Assembly: GCF_007667275.1 (NCBI RefSeq)
Contig: NZ_VDQT01000001.1
Location: 1,184,222 to 1,248,221, forward strand
Source of the DNA: Stenotrophomonas rhizophila
GTDB lineage: Bacteria; Pseudomonadota; Gammaproteobacteria; Xanthomonadales; Xanthomonadaceae
Reading direction: 5' to 3'
Length of the DNA stretch: 64,000 bases
Shown here: positions 1 to 9,112 of the stretch, piece after piece
Numbering within the stretch: the first letter of the stretch is position 1
Layout of the letters: each line of letters opens with the position of its first letter
Position numbers and translations under genes: made by a program
The notes under the pieces: generated by a model
The model's database searches: none
Told to the model about the DNA's origin: nothing
The model's input: the letters and a program-made list of their open reading frames with translations, nothing else

Positions 1-1
1 C

Positions 2-121
2 GGGGCCGAGCGCACCATGGAGAAGCACCTGCTCAGCCAAGGCCAGGCGCTGGCCGCGTACGTGGCGGCGGGCGGCTTGTTGAACGTGCCGGCCCCGCTG
101 CCGACCGAAGGCGGTCTGTAA
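2..121 (+). CDS. C-terminal fragment of an unidentified protein
   Basis: The window opens inside a plus-strand reading frame that ends with TAA at 119-121. About 39 residues are visible, with an acidic/basic start (ERTMEKHL), an alanine-rich helix (QALAAYVAAGG) and a proline-rich tail. The frame is convergent with the following minus-strand transporter gene, 12 bases away, which supports it being a real gene end. Too little remains to assign a family, and I do not guess a function. Confidence 0.45.
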   Translation, partial: GAERTMEKHLLSQGQALAAYVAAGGLLNVPAPLPTEGGL

Positions 122-133
122 CCGCCCGGGGCA

Positions 134-1414
134 TCAGGTGGGGCGGGTTTCGCGCAGGCCCCACAGCACCGGCAGGACCAGCAGCGCCACCACCGCGATC
201 ATCGCGCCCGGGGCGGCAGCCCAGCCGGTGTGGCGCACCAGCAGTTCGGCCAGCAGCGGCGTGGCGCCGCCGAAGAACGCGGTGGCCATGGTCACCCCCA
301 GCGCCAGCCCGCTCAGCCGGCCTTCGCCGGGGAACTGTTCGGCGGTGGCCGGTGCCGCCACCGCGCTGACCCCACCGGCCAGGCAGGCCAAGGCCACCGC
401 GGCTGCGGCGATCACGCCGGTGCTGCCGCCGGCCATCCACGCGAACAGGCTCAACGGCAGCACCGCCGACAGCACCGCCAGGCCGATCAGCACCGGCTTG
501 CGCCCGATCCGATCGGACAAGGCGCCGGCCAGGGGCGTGGCCACGATCACCGCCACCGCTGCCAGCGTGGACAGCCACAGCGCTTCGCCTTCGGCCATCC
601 CGCCCGCCGAGCCCAGGAACGCCGGCACATAGGTGATACCGACGTAGTACGTGATCGACCCCAGCGCCGAGATAGCGAAGGTGCGCGCCACCGCGCCGCG
701 ATGGAAGCGCCAGGTGTCGCGGATCGGCGAGCGCGGCACCGTGCCGGCGCGCTGCTGGCGCTCGAACTCCGGCGATTCATGCATGGTCGAGCGCGCCAGC
801 AGGATGCCGCCAGCCAGGGCCGCGCCGACGAAGAACGGGATGCGCCAGCCCCAGCCATCCAGCTGCGCGGTACTGAGCAGCGCCACGGTGAGCGCGGACA
901 ACGCCACCGCCAGCAGCGCGCCGACCTCGCTCGCCGCCGAGGCCAGCGAGGTGATCAGGCCGCGCCGTTTCAGCGGTGCCGTTTCCAGCAGGTACGCCAC
1001 CACGCCGGTGTATTCGCCACCGACGGAAAACGCCATCACGCAGCGCAGCAGCAGCAACAGCACGCCCGCCGTCGCGCCGGCGGTGGCATGGGTCGGGAGC
1101 AGCGCGGTGGCCAGCATCGCCGCGGTCATCAGCGCCATCGAGGCGAGCAGCATGTAGCGCCGACCGAAGCGGTCGCCCAGGTGCCCGAAACACAGCGCGC
1201 CGAGCGGCCGCATCAGGTAGGACACCGCGAACCCGGCCAGGGTCACCAGCAGCGCATCGTCGCCCCCGCCGAAGAACACCCGCGACAGCACCGTGGCCAG
1301 GTACAGGTACAGGGTGAAGTCATACCACTCCACCACCGTGGACAGGCCCGCCACGATCATGGAGCGGGTGCGGGTCGCCGCCGGCAGGGTTGGCGAAGGG
1401 GGAGGTGCCGTCAT
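134..1414 (-). CDS. MFS transporter, metabolite:H+ symporter (MHS) type
   Basis: This 426-residue inner-membrane protein has about twelve hydrophobic segments and is a major facilitator superfamily permease. The pattern VVEWYDFTLY near residue 27 and GHLGDRFGRRYML near residue 77 are typical of the metabolite:H+ symporter group, whose members carry shikimate, citrate, proline/betaine or alpha-ketoglutarate. A second loop signature, GALSDRIGRKPVL, lies in the C-terminal half. The ATG at 1414 gives a normal family length. It lies 63 bases downstream of the DNA glycosylase gene on the same strand and may be read through from it, but a functional link is not evident. The substrate cannot be read from the sequence. 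Confidence 0.85.
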   Translation of the reverse strand: MTAPPPSPTLPAATRTRSMIVAGLSTVVEWYDFTLYLYLATVLSRVFFGGGDDALLVTLAGFAVSYLMRPLGALCFGHLGDRFGRRYMLLASMALMTAAMLATALLPTHATAGATAGVLLLLLRCVMAFSVGGEYTGVVAYLLETAPLKRRGLITSLASAASEVGALLAVALSALTVALLSTAQLDGWGWRIPFFVGAALAGGILLARSTMHESPEFERQQRAGTVPRSPIRDTWRFHRGAVARTFAISALGSITYYVGITYVPAFLGSAGGMAEGEALWLSTLAAVAVIVATPLAGALSDRIGRKPVLIGLAVLSAVLPLSLFAWMAGGSTGVIAAAAVALACLAGGVSAVAAPATAEQFPGEGRLSGLALGVTMATAFFGGATPLLAELLVRHTGWAAAPGAMIAVVALLVLPVLWGLRETRPT

Positions 1415-1477
1415 GCGTCGCCCAGGACATGGTCAGGCCGTCACCCTACCGCAGCCGATGTGCAGGGCGTGCGGACC

Positions 1478-2206
1478 TCAGTAGCGGACCTGGCAGTTCG
1501 GGCAGAAGAGGGTCCGCCGCCTGCTCTTGCCTGGATAGGTCTTCGATACCGGTCCACCGCAGTTCGGGCAGGTCCGCCTGGTATGGATCTGCCAGTGCTT
1601 CTTCAGCTCGAAGGCACGCTTCCATTCAAGGAATCTGAAACTGTATTCGCGCGCATCTGCGATCACCTTGCCGAGCACGCGCGGCGGCAGGTCGCCCACC
1701 TTCGACTCGGGATGTACGCGCTGGCGGAACAGCACTTCGTTCTTGATGATGTTGCCGACCCCGGCGAACAGGTCCTGGTCCAGCAATGCATCGCAGACCA
1801 GGGTGTCCGGCTCCTGCTTCAGGCGTCGCCGGGCAAGGCGCGGATCCCAGGCATCGTTCATCACGTCGGTGCGCCAGTCGTAGCTGGCGTCCAGCGGACC
1901 TTCGACGTATTTCAGCGAGGAGGCGTAGATGTTGAGTTCGCCGTTGTCGAACTGCAGCGACACCCGTGGTGGCGAGGGCTTGCGCTCGTCGATGCGGTAG
2001 CTGCCGAACATCAGCATGTGCACGCGCAGGCTGAAGCCGCTGAATTCGATCAGGAAATGCTTGCCCCAGCTGCGCAGCGCCTTCACCCGCCGGCCTTCCA
2101 TGCGGGTCAGGTCCAGGCTGCTGTTGCCGATCGCGCGGCGCACCGTTTTGCCGCGGAACTTCGCTGCCGCTTCGCGCAGGATGACGATGGAAGGACCTTC
2201 AGGCAC
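1478..2206 (-). CDS. Fpg/Nei-family DNA glycosylase (endonuclease VIII-like)
   Basis: The enzyme should remove oxidised bases from DNA and nick the abasic site. I place the start at a GTG (2206) because it yields the family N-terminus V-P-E-G-P, where after removal of residue 1 the proline amine is the catalytic nucleophile and the glutamate the general acid. The protein is then 242 residues. A mid-region GVGNIIKNEVLF matches the helix-two-turn-helix DNA-binding segment, and the C-terminal zinc finger has its four cysteines at about residues 213, 216, 235 and 238. The start overlaps the end of the DUF72 gene by 8 bases, so the two are probably translationally coupled. Whether it acts like Nei or like one of the actinobacterial Nei variants is not decided by sequence alone. 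Confidence 0.88.
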   Translation of the reverse strand: MPEGPSIVILREAAAKFRGKTVRRAIGNSSLDLTRMEGRRVKALRSWGKHFLIEFSGFSLRVHMLMFGSYRIDERKPSPPRVSLQFDNGELNIYASSLKYVEGPLDASYDWRTDVMNDAWDPRLARRRLKQEPDTLVCDALLDQDLFAGVGNIIKNEVLFRQRVHPESKVGDLPPRVLGKVIADAREYSFRFLEWKRAFELKKHWQIHTRRTCPNCGGPVSKTYPGKSRRRTLFCPNCQVRY

Positions 2207-2927
2207 GCAGCAGCTCCTGCAGCCGCGCGGCATTGGCCACGGCGAAGCCATGCGCGGTGTTGTCGAAGATCACCCAGCGCGGGCCGCGCACCCGCTGCAC
2301 CTCTGCGGCGAGCGCGTTCAATGCGGCATCGTCGTAATCGCTGTAGTAGACGCGCGGTGTGCCGTGCCAGCGCCAGTAGTGCCACGCCGGTGCGCCGCCG
2401 GGGTGCGCCGCGGCAGGAACGCGCGCCGGATCGGCACCCGCCCGCGAAACGTCATACCGCTGGAGCAGGGCATCCGCAGCGTCGGTGAACCAGCTGGCAT
2501 GGCGCGGTTCGCAGACCAGGGGCACGGTGCTGCGCCTGCGCAGGGCACGGAAGAAGCTGGAAGCCCGGCGGGCGTCCAGTTCGAGCGACGGTGGCAACTG
2601 CAGCAGCAGGCCGCCGAGCCTGGCGCCGAGCGCGCCGGCCTCACCGAGGAAACGGTCAAGCAGGGGCCCTGCCCCGACCAGCCCCGAGTCATGCGAGATC
2701 GTGCGCGGGATCTTTACCGAGAACCGGAAACCGGCGGGCACGCTGGCCGCCCACCGCTCGTAGGTGGCGGGCTTGTGCGGCCGGTAGAACGAGGAATTGA
2801 TTTCCACCACCGCAAAGCGGGTGGCGTATCGCGCCAGCATGCTTTCACCCGGGCCGAACAGATCGGCATGGCGGGTTGGAATGGACCAACCTGCACAACC
2901 GATCTGCGGGGCGCGGGCAGCAGGCAT
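2199..2927 (-). CDS. DUF72 (YecE-like) TIM-barrel protein
   Basis: The 242-residue product begins PQIGCAGWSIP and contains EINSSFYR, FRFSVKIPRTISH, LLLQLPPS and WVIFDNTAHG, the pattern of the DUF72 family, which folds as a TIM barrel of unproven function. It is cytoplasmic with no signal peptide. The gene begins 9 bases after the stop of the PPOX-family gene and overlaps the Nei-type glycosylase gene by 8 bases, so the three form a tight operon. The association with a repair glycosylase suggests a role in handling nucleic-acid or oxidative damage, but that is inference only. Confidence 0.88.
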   Translation of the reverse strand: MPAARAPQIGCAGWSIPTRHADLFGPGESMLARYATRFAVVEINSSFYRPHKPATYERWAASVPAGFRFSVKIPRTISHDSGLVGAGPLLDRFLGEAGALGARLGGLLLQLPPSLELDARRASSFFRALRRRSTVPLVCEPRHASWFTDAADALLQRYDVSRAGADPARVPAAAHPGGAPAWHYWRWHGTPRVYYSDYDDAALNALAAEVQRVRGPRWVIFDNTAHGFAVANAARLQELLRA

Positions 2928-2936
2928 GGCCCCAGG

Positions 2937-3371
2937 TCAGACCTGGATCTCGCCCTGGTCTTCGCCGTCCCAGTAATGGATGCGGTGGGCGTGGACGTGG
3001 ATCAGGACCAGGCCGGGGGTGTCCACGCCCTGCTCGAACCAGCGCTCCAGGCTCTTCTGCCAGTGTTCGCGCATCACCTCCTTGTCGCGGACGATGCGCG
3101 CCTTGCCCTGCACGAACACGAACAGCGGCGGCTTGCCGAGCAGGCCCTTGCTGCCGGTGAAGCTGAGCGCCACCTTGGGTTCGGCCTGCAGTTCACGCAC
3201 CATGTCGGTGCTGTCCAGCGAGAAGAACCAGCTGTCGCCGTCATAGTCGACATCGCCATTGTTGCTCATCGGGCGACCGGCGATCTCGCCGTTGTCGGCG
3301 AAGGTCTGCAGCATGGTGAAGTCGATGCCGGCCATTTTCTTGGCCAGGTCGTGCAGGGTCAGCGTGGTCAT
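2937..3371 (-). CDS. PPOX-family (pyridoxamine 5'-phosphate oxidase-like) general stress protein
   Basis: The product is 144 residues if translation starts at the ATG at 3371, which is preceded by a GGAG sequence; an upstream in-frame extension exists but is unlikely. The protein has a flavin-binding split-barrel pattern (DFTMLQTF, GRPMSN, DSWFFSLDS, KVALSFTG, FVFVQGKARIV) seen in the general stress protein 26 group of the pyridoxamine phosphate oxidase superfamily. Such proteins bind FMN or related cofactors, and reactions are rarely known. It heads a three-gene cluster with DUF72 and a DNA glycosylase, consistent with a stress response. Confidence 0.85.
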   Translation of the reverse strand: MTTLTLHDLAKKMAGIDFTMLQTFADNGEIAGRPMSNNGDVDYDGDSWFFSLDSTDMVRELQAEPKVALSFTGSKGLLGKPPLFVFVQGKARIVRDKEVMREHWQKSLERWFEQGVDTPGLVLIHVHAHRIHYWDGEDQGEIQV

Positions 3372-3465
3372 CGGCGCTCCGGTGGCAGGGGTCTGCCACC
3401 AGAGTCGGCAAGCGCCCGTGACCGGGCCGTGCAGGCGTGCTGGCGCGGCATTCACGGCCGCCATC

Positions 3466-4839
3466 TCAGCGCGTGATGAACACCGGGTTGGAATGGAACC
3501 ACAGGTCCTGCCAGGGATCTTCGCCCTTGACGTCCTCCAGTGGCGTCGGCTCGTCGGTGTTGCTGCCCCGCGCGCGCACGAAACCGCCGTTGGCCGGTGC
3601 CGGCAGTTCCCACGCCACTTGGTACCAGGCGCCGTCCTGCTTCCAGTCGGTGGCGGTAAAGCGGCGGGTCTGCATCTGCGGCGCCTGCGCAGGGCCGCTG
3701 CCGACGATCAGCTGCAGTTGCCGCAGCCGCGGGTGCTGGCCGGCGGCATTGGCCGCAGGCGGCTGCCGCACGCGCAGCTGCACGCGCATCGGCGTGCCGG
3801 GCGCCAGCGGCACCGCGTCGCCCATCCGCCCCACGCTGCCCCTGCCGTCGACGGCCTGCACGGTCAGTTCGAGCCGGTCGATCAGGTCGCCGGTGACCGC
3901 GAACATGCGCCCGCCGCGCACCCCGGCCAGGATGTCGCCCGCGTCCGGACGCGCCCACACGTAAGTTTTGCTGTACTCACCCGGGTCGAAATCGCTGCCG
4001 CCATCGCGCACGTTCACGTGCGAATCGGAGCTGGCGGTGATCCAGAAGCGGGTGCCGGCGGCGAGCATCCGGTCCCACACGCCGCCGACTTCGGTGGTCA
4101 TCTGGTCGAAGCCGCCGCGGGTGGGCGCCGCGGCATTGCGGTACAGCCCGCGCTCGCTGCGCGTGGCCTGGTGGCCCGGCGCGCCCTCCATCCCGACCAG
4201 CACCTGCGGCGCCGCCGCGTGCCAGGCGTTCAACTCGTCCGGCGTGACCGCGCCCCACTGCCCTGCCCCGGTCGCCGTGCGCGACGGGTGGTTGATCAGC
4301 AGCACCGGCAGCGGCGCCAGGCTGCGCATGTGGTCCAGTGCGTCCAGCATCTGCTGCTGGGTGTCGCGGCTGCCCTGCAGCGGCTCGCTGCGGCTGTAGT
4401 CGCGTTCGAGGGTGACCAGCTGCTCACGCTCGAGCGGACCCGGCGCGATGATCAACGTGGCATGCTCGCCCGCCGGCACGTCGAATTCCATGCCGTTGAA
4501 CTGGATCAGCCCGGGTACGTCGCGGCGTGCCTCGATCAGCGCCGGATAGGCGTGGTCGCGGGTGACCGCCGAGTGGCCGGGACCGCCATGGTCGGTGTGC
4601 ACCATCCAGCGCAGCCCGAAGTGCTGCGCCCGCTGCGCGTTGTGGCTGCGCGTGTAGGACGAATCGCCGCCGCGGATCGGGGTCGGCGGGGTGGTGCCGT
4701 GGTCCCAGTCCACGCTCCATTCGCTGTGGACGTGGTGGTCGCCGGGCAGCCAGTCGCGGCCCTGTTCGCTGTCGGCCGTCGACGCGGCAGCAGGCGCCGA
4801 CAACAGCGCGAGCACCGCTGGAAGGAAAAGTCTGTGCAT
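3466..4839 (-). CDS. CehA/McbA-family PHP metallohydrolase, secreted
   Basis: Translation from the ATG at 4839, behind a GGAA ribosome site, gives 457 residues starting with a signal peptide (MHRLFLPAVLALLSAPAAAS), so the enzyme is probably periplasmic. Metal-binding motifs of the PHP phosphoesterase fold appear in order: GDHHVHSEW, VHTDHGGPGH, NGMEFD, LINHPSR, VGMEG and SSDSH. The named family includes carbaryl hydrolase CehA and McbA, but most members act on unknown phospho- or carboxy-esters. It lies directly downstream of the STN-type TonB-dependent receptor gene on the same strand, so it may process what that receptor imports. The substrate is unknown. Confidence 0.85.
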   Translation of the reverse strand: MHRLFLPAVLALLSAPAAASTADSEQGRDWLPGDHHVHSEWSVDWDHGTTPPTPIRGGDSSYTRSHNAQRAQHFGLRWMVHTDHGGPGHSAVTRDHAYPALIEARRDVPGLIQFNGMEFDVPAGEHATLIIAPGPLEREQLVTLERDYSRSEPLQGSRDTQQQMLDALDHMRSLAPLPVLLINHPSRTATGAGQWGAVTPDELNAWHAAAPQVLVGMEGAPGHQATRSERGLYRNAAAPTRGGFDQMTTEVGGVWDRMLAAGTRFWITASSDSHVNVRDGGSDFDPGEYSKTYVWARPDAGDILAGVRGGRMFAVTGDLIDRLELTVQAVDGRGSVGRMGDAVPLAPGTPMRVQLRVRQPPAANAAGQHPRLRQLQLIVGSGPAQAPQMQTRRFTATDWKQDGAWYQVAWELPAPANGGFVRARGSNTDEPTPLEDVKGEDPWQDLWFHSNPVFITR

Positions 4840-4857
4840 GGGGATTCCTTGCATGTC

Positions 4858-4887
4858 GCCCGCCTGCTGCGCGGGCAGCAGGTGGGC
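4858..4887. other. GC-rich hairpin between receptor and hydrolase genes
   Basis: A 13-bp stem (GCCCGCCTGCTGC against GCAGCAGGTGGGC, one G-T pair) with a four-base loop lies in the 80-base gap between the TonB-dependent receptor stop and the hydrolase start. There is no T-run on the minus strand, so it is not a classical terminator. It could reduce read-through or protect the upstream message end. I do not claim more. Confidence 0.4.
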
Positions 4888-4919
4888 GGGTGAAGCAGCG
4901 GGCACGCCCGCCGGCGGGA

Positions 4920-7900
4920 TCAGAAGTCGGCGCGCAGGCCCAGGCTGATGCGGCGGCCCGACGCTTCGTACATGGTCGGGAACGACGGATCCATGGTGTA
5001 GCCGCTGGTGATCTCGTTGGTCAGGTTGATGCCCTTGAGGCTGACCTTGATGTTGTCGGTGATCCGGTAGCCGATCGACACGTCCATCTGGCCGTACGCA
5101 TCGCGCCAGATCGGGTACATGTCGTAGCCGATCGATTCCACGTACTCGTCCTTGTGGTTGTAGGACACGCGGGCGTCGAAACGTTCGTTCTCGTAGTAGG
5201 CGGTGAAGTTCCAGGTCTTCTCCGACAGGCCCGGCATCGGGGTGCGGATGCCCAGGTCCGATTCACCGGCCAGCGAGCTGTCCAACACGGTGTAGTTGGC
5301 GTTCACGCCGAAGCCTTCCAGCACCGGCGTGAACATGCCCAGCGGCAGCTGTGCGACCAGCTCCACCCCGTCCACCTGGTAGGACCCCTTGGCATTGACC
5401 GGCTGGTAGACGTCGAAGTCGAAGATGCCGTTCAGCGTGCCGTTGGCGTTGTACACCGCCACGTCCTCGACCACGCCGGTTAGCGAGTTGATCACCACGC
5501 CGTCGATGTTCTTGCGGAAGTAGGACGCGGCGAACAGCGCGCCGTTGTCCAGGTACTTTTCCAGGCCCGCTTCCCACTGCTTGGCATAGGTGGGCTTCAA
5601 TTCCGGGTTGCCGTCGGTGAAGCGGTACGAGCCCCAGCTGGCGGTGCGCTTGTAGGCGACGTCGGTCAGTGCCGGGCGCATCATGGTCTTTGCGGCCGCC
5701 GCACGCAGCAGCAGCCCTTGGGCCAGTTCAGCGGTCATGTTGAAGCTGGGCAGCAGGTCGTCGTAGCTGCCATCCCTGGACACCGGGGTGTCGGTGTAGC
5801 CGGTGCTGCCGTCCGGGCGCTGGATCGGGTGGTAGCCGAACGAGGTCACGCTGGTGTCCACGTAACGGGCACCCGCATTGATATTGACCGGGACCTGGCC
5901 GATATCGAAGGCGAAGTCGGCCATCGCATACATGCTGGTGACCTTCTCATCGACCTGGTAGAACTGGCCTGCGTCGAAGGGCGTATGGAAGCCGTCGTAG
6001 CGGAACGCGCGGCGCGCGTAATCGTTGGAGACCTGCTGCCAGTCCAGGTCCTTGATGGTGTAGTCGCCACCGGGAACGATGTCACCGATCGACTGCAGCG
6101 GGCTGTCGGCCAGGGTGCGGGTATTCACCCAGGCGCTGCTGCCGGCGGTCGGTCCGGTGATTTTCAGCTCGCCGTACTGGCGCTGCTTGGAGCGGTCGGT
6201 GTAGCGCGCGCCGAACTTCACATCGCGCAGCGCCGGCAGGAAGGCCAGCTCCAGCATGCGGGTCACGTTGACCTGGGCGGCGTACTTGTCGTCGTCCACC
6301 TTCTCCAGCGTGGTTTCATAGGCTTCGAACAGATACTTGACCGAGGCGTTGTACATGTCGAAGCTGCCCGGGGTGCTCGGCACGGTCTCGCCGCTGCGCC
6401 CGGTCCAGCGGGTGCGCGACGGCGCGTAGGCCACGTGCTTGAGGTTGGAATAGTCGGAGGTCTTTTCGGCGCCGGAGTAGCCGGCCATCGCGTCCACGTA
6501 CCAGTCCTGGCCCTTCCAGTCGAGCGCAACGCTGTACTGGCTGTAGTCGGTCTCGTTGATCCGCTCCTTGCTCAGCATCTCGTGCTGGGTGGCGGTATAG
6601 GAGACGTCGCGCAGCACCACCATGCCGTACTCGGACAGGGTGGTGGCGTCGTAGGCGTGGATCGTATCGAGCGTGCTGCGGCTGGAGGCCGAATAGGCCG
6701 CCGCGTCGTACTCGTCTTCGGTCGAATCGTAGCCGCCCAGCATCGCGTCGAAGGTCAGGCTGAAGGTGCTGCTCGGCTTGTACTGCAGCGACGCGGTGGC
6801 ACCCCACTTGTCCTGTTCGTTGAGGTAGACGCGGTCGCCCACCTTGTCCTGGAACACCACCAGGTTGGTCTCATCGGTGTTGTTGCGGTTGGTGATGTTG
6901 ACCCCCGCGTCGCGGGCCAGCACCGCCTGCGCCTGCGTGCCACGGGTGCCGGAGGCGCCCAGGAAGCGCGACATCGGGCGGAAATTGATTCCCGAGGTCG
7001 AATCGGTGCGGTTGGTGCGCTTGCTCTGCGAGTAGGAGACCAGGCCGCCCCAGTCGCCCCAGGTGTCGGCCGCCAGGAACGCGAAGCGCGGGTCCACTTC
7101 CTCGGAAATGCTGTTGTGCGCGCCTTCGGCCGACAGCACCAGCTTGCGGTCCTTGTAGTCGAACGGGCGCGCGGTGCTGATCTTCACCGAGCCGGCGATG
7201 CCGCCTTCTTCGTCCGCGGCGGTCGGCGACTTCTGCACGGTGACCTGCTGGATGATCTCCGAGGCGAACATGTCGAATTCGACGTCGCGGCCGCCACTTC
7301 CCGACGCGGTGGCGAGGTCGTTGATCGACACATGGGTGTATTCGGACGGCAACCCGCGCACGTTGACCTTGGTTCCCAGGCCCTTGCTGCGTTCGATGGT
7401 CACGCCCGGGACGCGCTGCAGGGCTTCGGCCAGGTTCTGTTCGGGAAAGTCGGCCACGTCGGTGGCGACGATCGAATCGGAGAAGCCCACCGTGCTGCGC
7501 TTGATGTCCACCGCCTGTTCCAGGCTGCGGCTGTAGCTGCCGCTGACCTGGATGGTTTCCAGGTTCTGCGCGGCCACGCCTGCCGAGGCGTCCGCCGTTG
7601 CCGCCGGCAGCGACGCTTCGGCGCGCTCATTGCCGCTGCCCGGCGCGATCCGGGCGCTGGTCGGGACGCCTGCGGCGCTGTCGGACTCGATGGTGACCGT
7701 GCTCGCGTTGAGGTAGCGGTAACGCAGCCCGGTGCCAGCGAGCAGCCGGCCCAGCGCGGCCTCGGCCGACAGGCCGGCGGGCACCGCCGGCGTGCGCGGG
7801 TTGCCCGCGGCCTGCGCGCTGTAGACGAACTGCAGGCCGGTCTGCCGCGAAAGCGCGTTGAGCGCCTGGTCCAGGGGCTGCGAGGCAATGGCCTCGGCGG

Positions 7901-7982
7901 CGACACGGGTGGGTTCGGCAGCAGTGGCGGTTGCAGTGACCTGCAGTGCAAGGGCGATCGAAAGGAACAGAGTGCGGCGCAT
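4920..7982 (-). CDS. TonB-dependent receptor with STN signalling domain
   Basis: This outer-membrane receptor has 1020 residues from the ATG at 7982. After a signal peptide (MRRTLFLSIALALQVTATATAA) comes an STN domain at about residues 28-100 (PLDQALNALSRQTGLQFVYS), the module that contacts a periplasmic FecR-type anti-sigma factor. A plug domain follows (DFPEQNLAEALQRVPGVTIER, about residue 190) and then a long beta-barrel ending in an aromatic residue (LGLRADF). The barrel resembles the Xanthomonas/Caulobacter receptor group. The adjoining fecI-fecR pair upstream makes a complete transducer: ligand binding would activate the sigma factor. The downstream PHP hydrolase may belong to the same uptake system. 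The ligand is unknown and need not be an iron complex. Confidence 0.92.
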   Translation of the reverse strand: MRRTLFLSIALALQVTATATAAEPTRVAAEAIASQPLDQALNALSRQTGLQFVYSAQAAGNPRTPAVPAGLSAEAALGRLLAGTGLRYRYLNASTVTIESDSAAGVPTSARIAPGSGNERAEASLPAATADASAGVAAQNLETIQVSGSYSRSLEQAVDIKRSTVGFSDSIVATDVADFPEQNLAEALQRVPGVTIERSKGLGTKVNVRGLPSEYTHVSINDLATASGSGGRDVEFDMFASEIIQQVTVQKSPTAADEEGGIAGSVKISTARPFDYKDRKLVLSAEGAHNSISEEVDPRFAFLAADTWGDWGGLVSYSQSKRTNRTDSTSGINFRPMSRFLGASGTRGTQAQAVLARDAGVNITNRNNTDETNLVVFQDKVGDRVYLNEQDKWGATASLQYKPSSTFSLTFDAMLGGYDSTEDEYDAAAYSASSRSTLDTIHAYDATTLSEYGMVVLRDVSYTATQHEMLSKERINETDYSQYSVALDWKGQDWYVDAMAGYSGAEKTSDYSNLKHVAYAPSRTRWTGRSGETVPSTPGSFDMYNASVKYLFEAYETTLEKVDDDKYAAQVNVTRMLELAFLPALRDVKFGARYTDRSKQRQYGELKITGPTAGSSAWVNTRTLADSPLQSIGDIVPGGDYTIKDLDWQQVSNDYARRAFRYDGFHTPFDAGQFYQVDEKVTSMYAMADFAFDIGQVPVNINAGARYVDTSVTSFGYHPIQRPDGSTGYTDTPVSRDGSYDDLLPSFNMTAELAQGLLLRAAAAKTMMRPALTDVAYKRTASWGSYRFTDGNPELKPTYAKQWEAGLEKYLDNGALFAASYFRKNIDGVVINSLTGVVEDVAVYNANGTLNGIFDFDVYQPVNAKGSYQVDGVELVAQLPLGMFTPVLEGFGVNANYTVLDSSLAGESDLGIRTPMPGLSEKTWNFTAYYENERFDARVSYNHKDEYVESIGYDMYPIWRDAYGQMDVSIGYRITDNIKVSLKGINLTNEITSGYTMDPSFPTMYEASGRRISLGLRADF

Positions 7983-8053
7983 CGTGGGATCCAGTGAGGG
8001 AATGGCGGTGGCTTTCCCCAACTACGAGGGCGCAGCGCGCAGGTCGGGCACCG

Positions 8054-9112
8054 CTATTTCGATGAATTTTTTTTGACAGCGTCCTGCCCTGACACGCGCT
8101 GGCGCACGTGGATGCCATCGGCACGCTGCTCTATCGCCAGCGCCGGCTGCTGGTCCAGGAAGGCGCGCAACGAGGCGAGGTCGTCCGCGCGCAGGTTGCC
8201 GGTCAGGCGCAGGGCGCCGGCGTCGTCGCTGACCCGCAGGCGCTGCGCGTTGCGCCGGTTGAAACGGTCGGCCACGTCGCGCAGCGGTTCGTCGCGGAAC
8301 ACCACGCGGCCGTGCCACCAGGCGGTCATGCTGGCCGCGTCCTCGTCGCGGATCTGCACGCGCTGGTCCCGGTAATCCACCTGCGCGACCTTGCCTGCCC
8401 ACAGGTCCGCGAGCAGGCGTCCACGACCACCGTCGCCACGCACCTGCACGCGGCCTTCGCTGACCGCGATGCGGGCCTGCTCGCGCAGCAGCGAGACATC
8501 GAAGGTGGTGCCGATGTCGGTGACCTCCAGGCCACCGGCATGTACCGCGAACGGGCGCCGGTCCGGCGCCACCACGAAGCTGGCCTGGCCACGTTCCAGC
8601 TCCACCCGCCGACCGAACAGGCTCATCCGCACCGAAAGTTCACTGTCCGCGTCGAGATGGACCACGCTGTCGTCGGCCAGCCGGATCTGTTGCGGGTGGC
8701 CATGCGCGGCGACGTAGTGGGTGGTGCGGGGCCACGCCAGCGGCGCGCCGATACCGACCGACAGCAGCAACGCCGCAGCGGCGGCAAGCCCCGGCAGGCG
8801 CCGGCGGCGCGGCGCCACCGGTGCCGGCGCTGCGCTGCGCAGCGGCAGCTGCACCACGTTGTCGTCCGCGCGGCGCGGCGCGGGCGCGGCCAGCAATACC
8901 GCCAGGTCGTCGGGCATCGCGCGCAGCGCTTCGGCCAGGGCGCCGGCGGTCTCGCTGATGGCAAGGTATTCGCGCAGGTGCTCGGGCGAGACCAGCAGCC
9001 AGTCCAGGAAGGCGCGCTGCTGCGCAGCCGATACCTCGCCCTGGCGCTGCAATGCATGCCAATGGGCAGCGGCCTGGGTCAGCGCTGACGGGTGCACGGT
9101 CGGCGGGTTCAT
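8054..9112 (-). CDS. FecR-family anti-sigma regulator
   Basis: The 352-residue membrane protein starts at the ATG at 9112, which overlaps the sigma-factor stop by four bases (ATGA), implying translational coupling. The N-terminal part carries the FecR_N/DUF4880 pattern (AAHWHALQRQGEVSAAQQRAF). A single membrane segment lies near residue 130 (LAAAAALLLSVGIGAPLAW), followed by a periplasmic FecR domain (HYVAAHGHPQQIRLADDSVV, RPFAVHAGGLEVTDIGTTF) and a C-terminal STN-interacting domain (RFNRRNAQRLRVSD). It would hold the sigma factor in check until the STN receptor is occupied by ligand. Confidence 0.92.
   Translation of the reverse strand: MNPPTVHPSALTQAAAHWHALQRQGEVSAAQQRAFLDWLLVSPEHLREYLAISETAGALAEALRAMPDDLAVLLAAPAPRRADDNVVQLPLRSAAPAPVAPRRRRLPGLAAAAALLLSVGIGAPLAWPRTTHYVAAHGHPQQIRLADDSVVHLDADSELSVRMSLFGRRVELERGQASFVVAPDRRPFAVHAGGLEVTDIGTTFDVSLLREQARIAVSEGRVQVRGDGGRGRLLADLWAGKVAQVDYRDQRVQIRDEDAASMTAWWHGRVVFRDEPLRDVADRFNRRNAQRLRVSDDAGALRLTGNLRADDLASLRAFLDQQPALAIEQRADGIHVRQRVSGQDAVKKNSSK

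Noticed and set aside
5718..7997. Long plus-strand reading frame opposite the STN receptor gene
   Set aside because: It is the antisense shadow of a clear receptor gene; its composition is low-complexity and it has no recognisable domain. GC-rich DNA gives many such frames.
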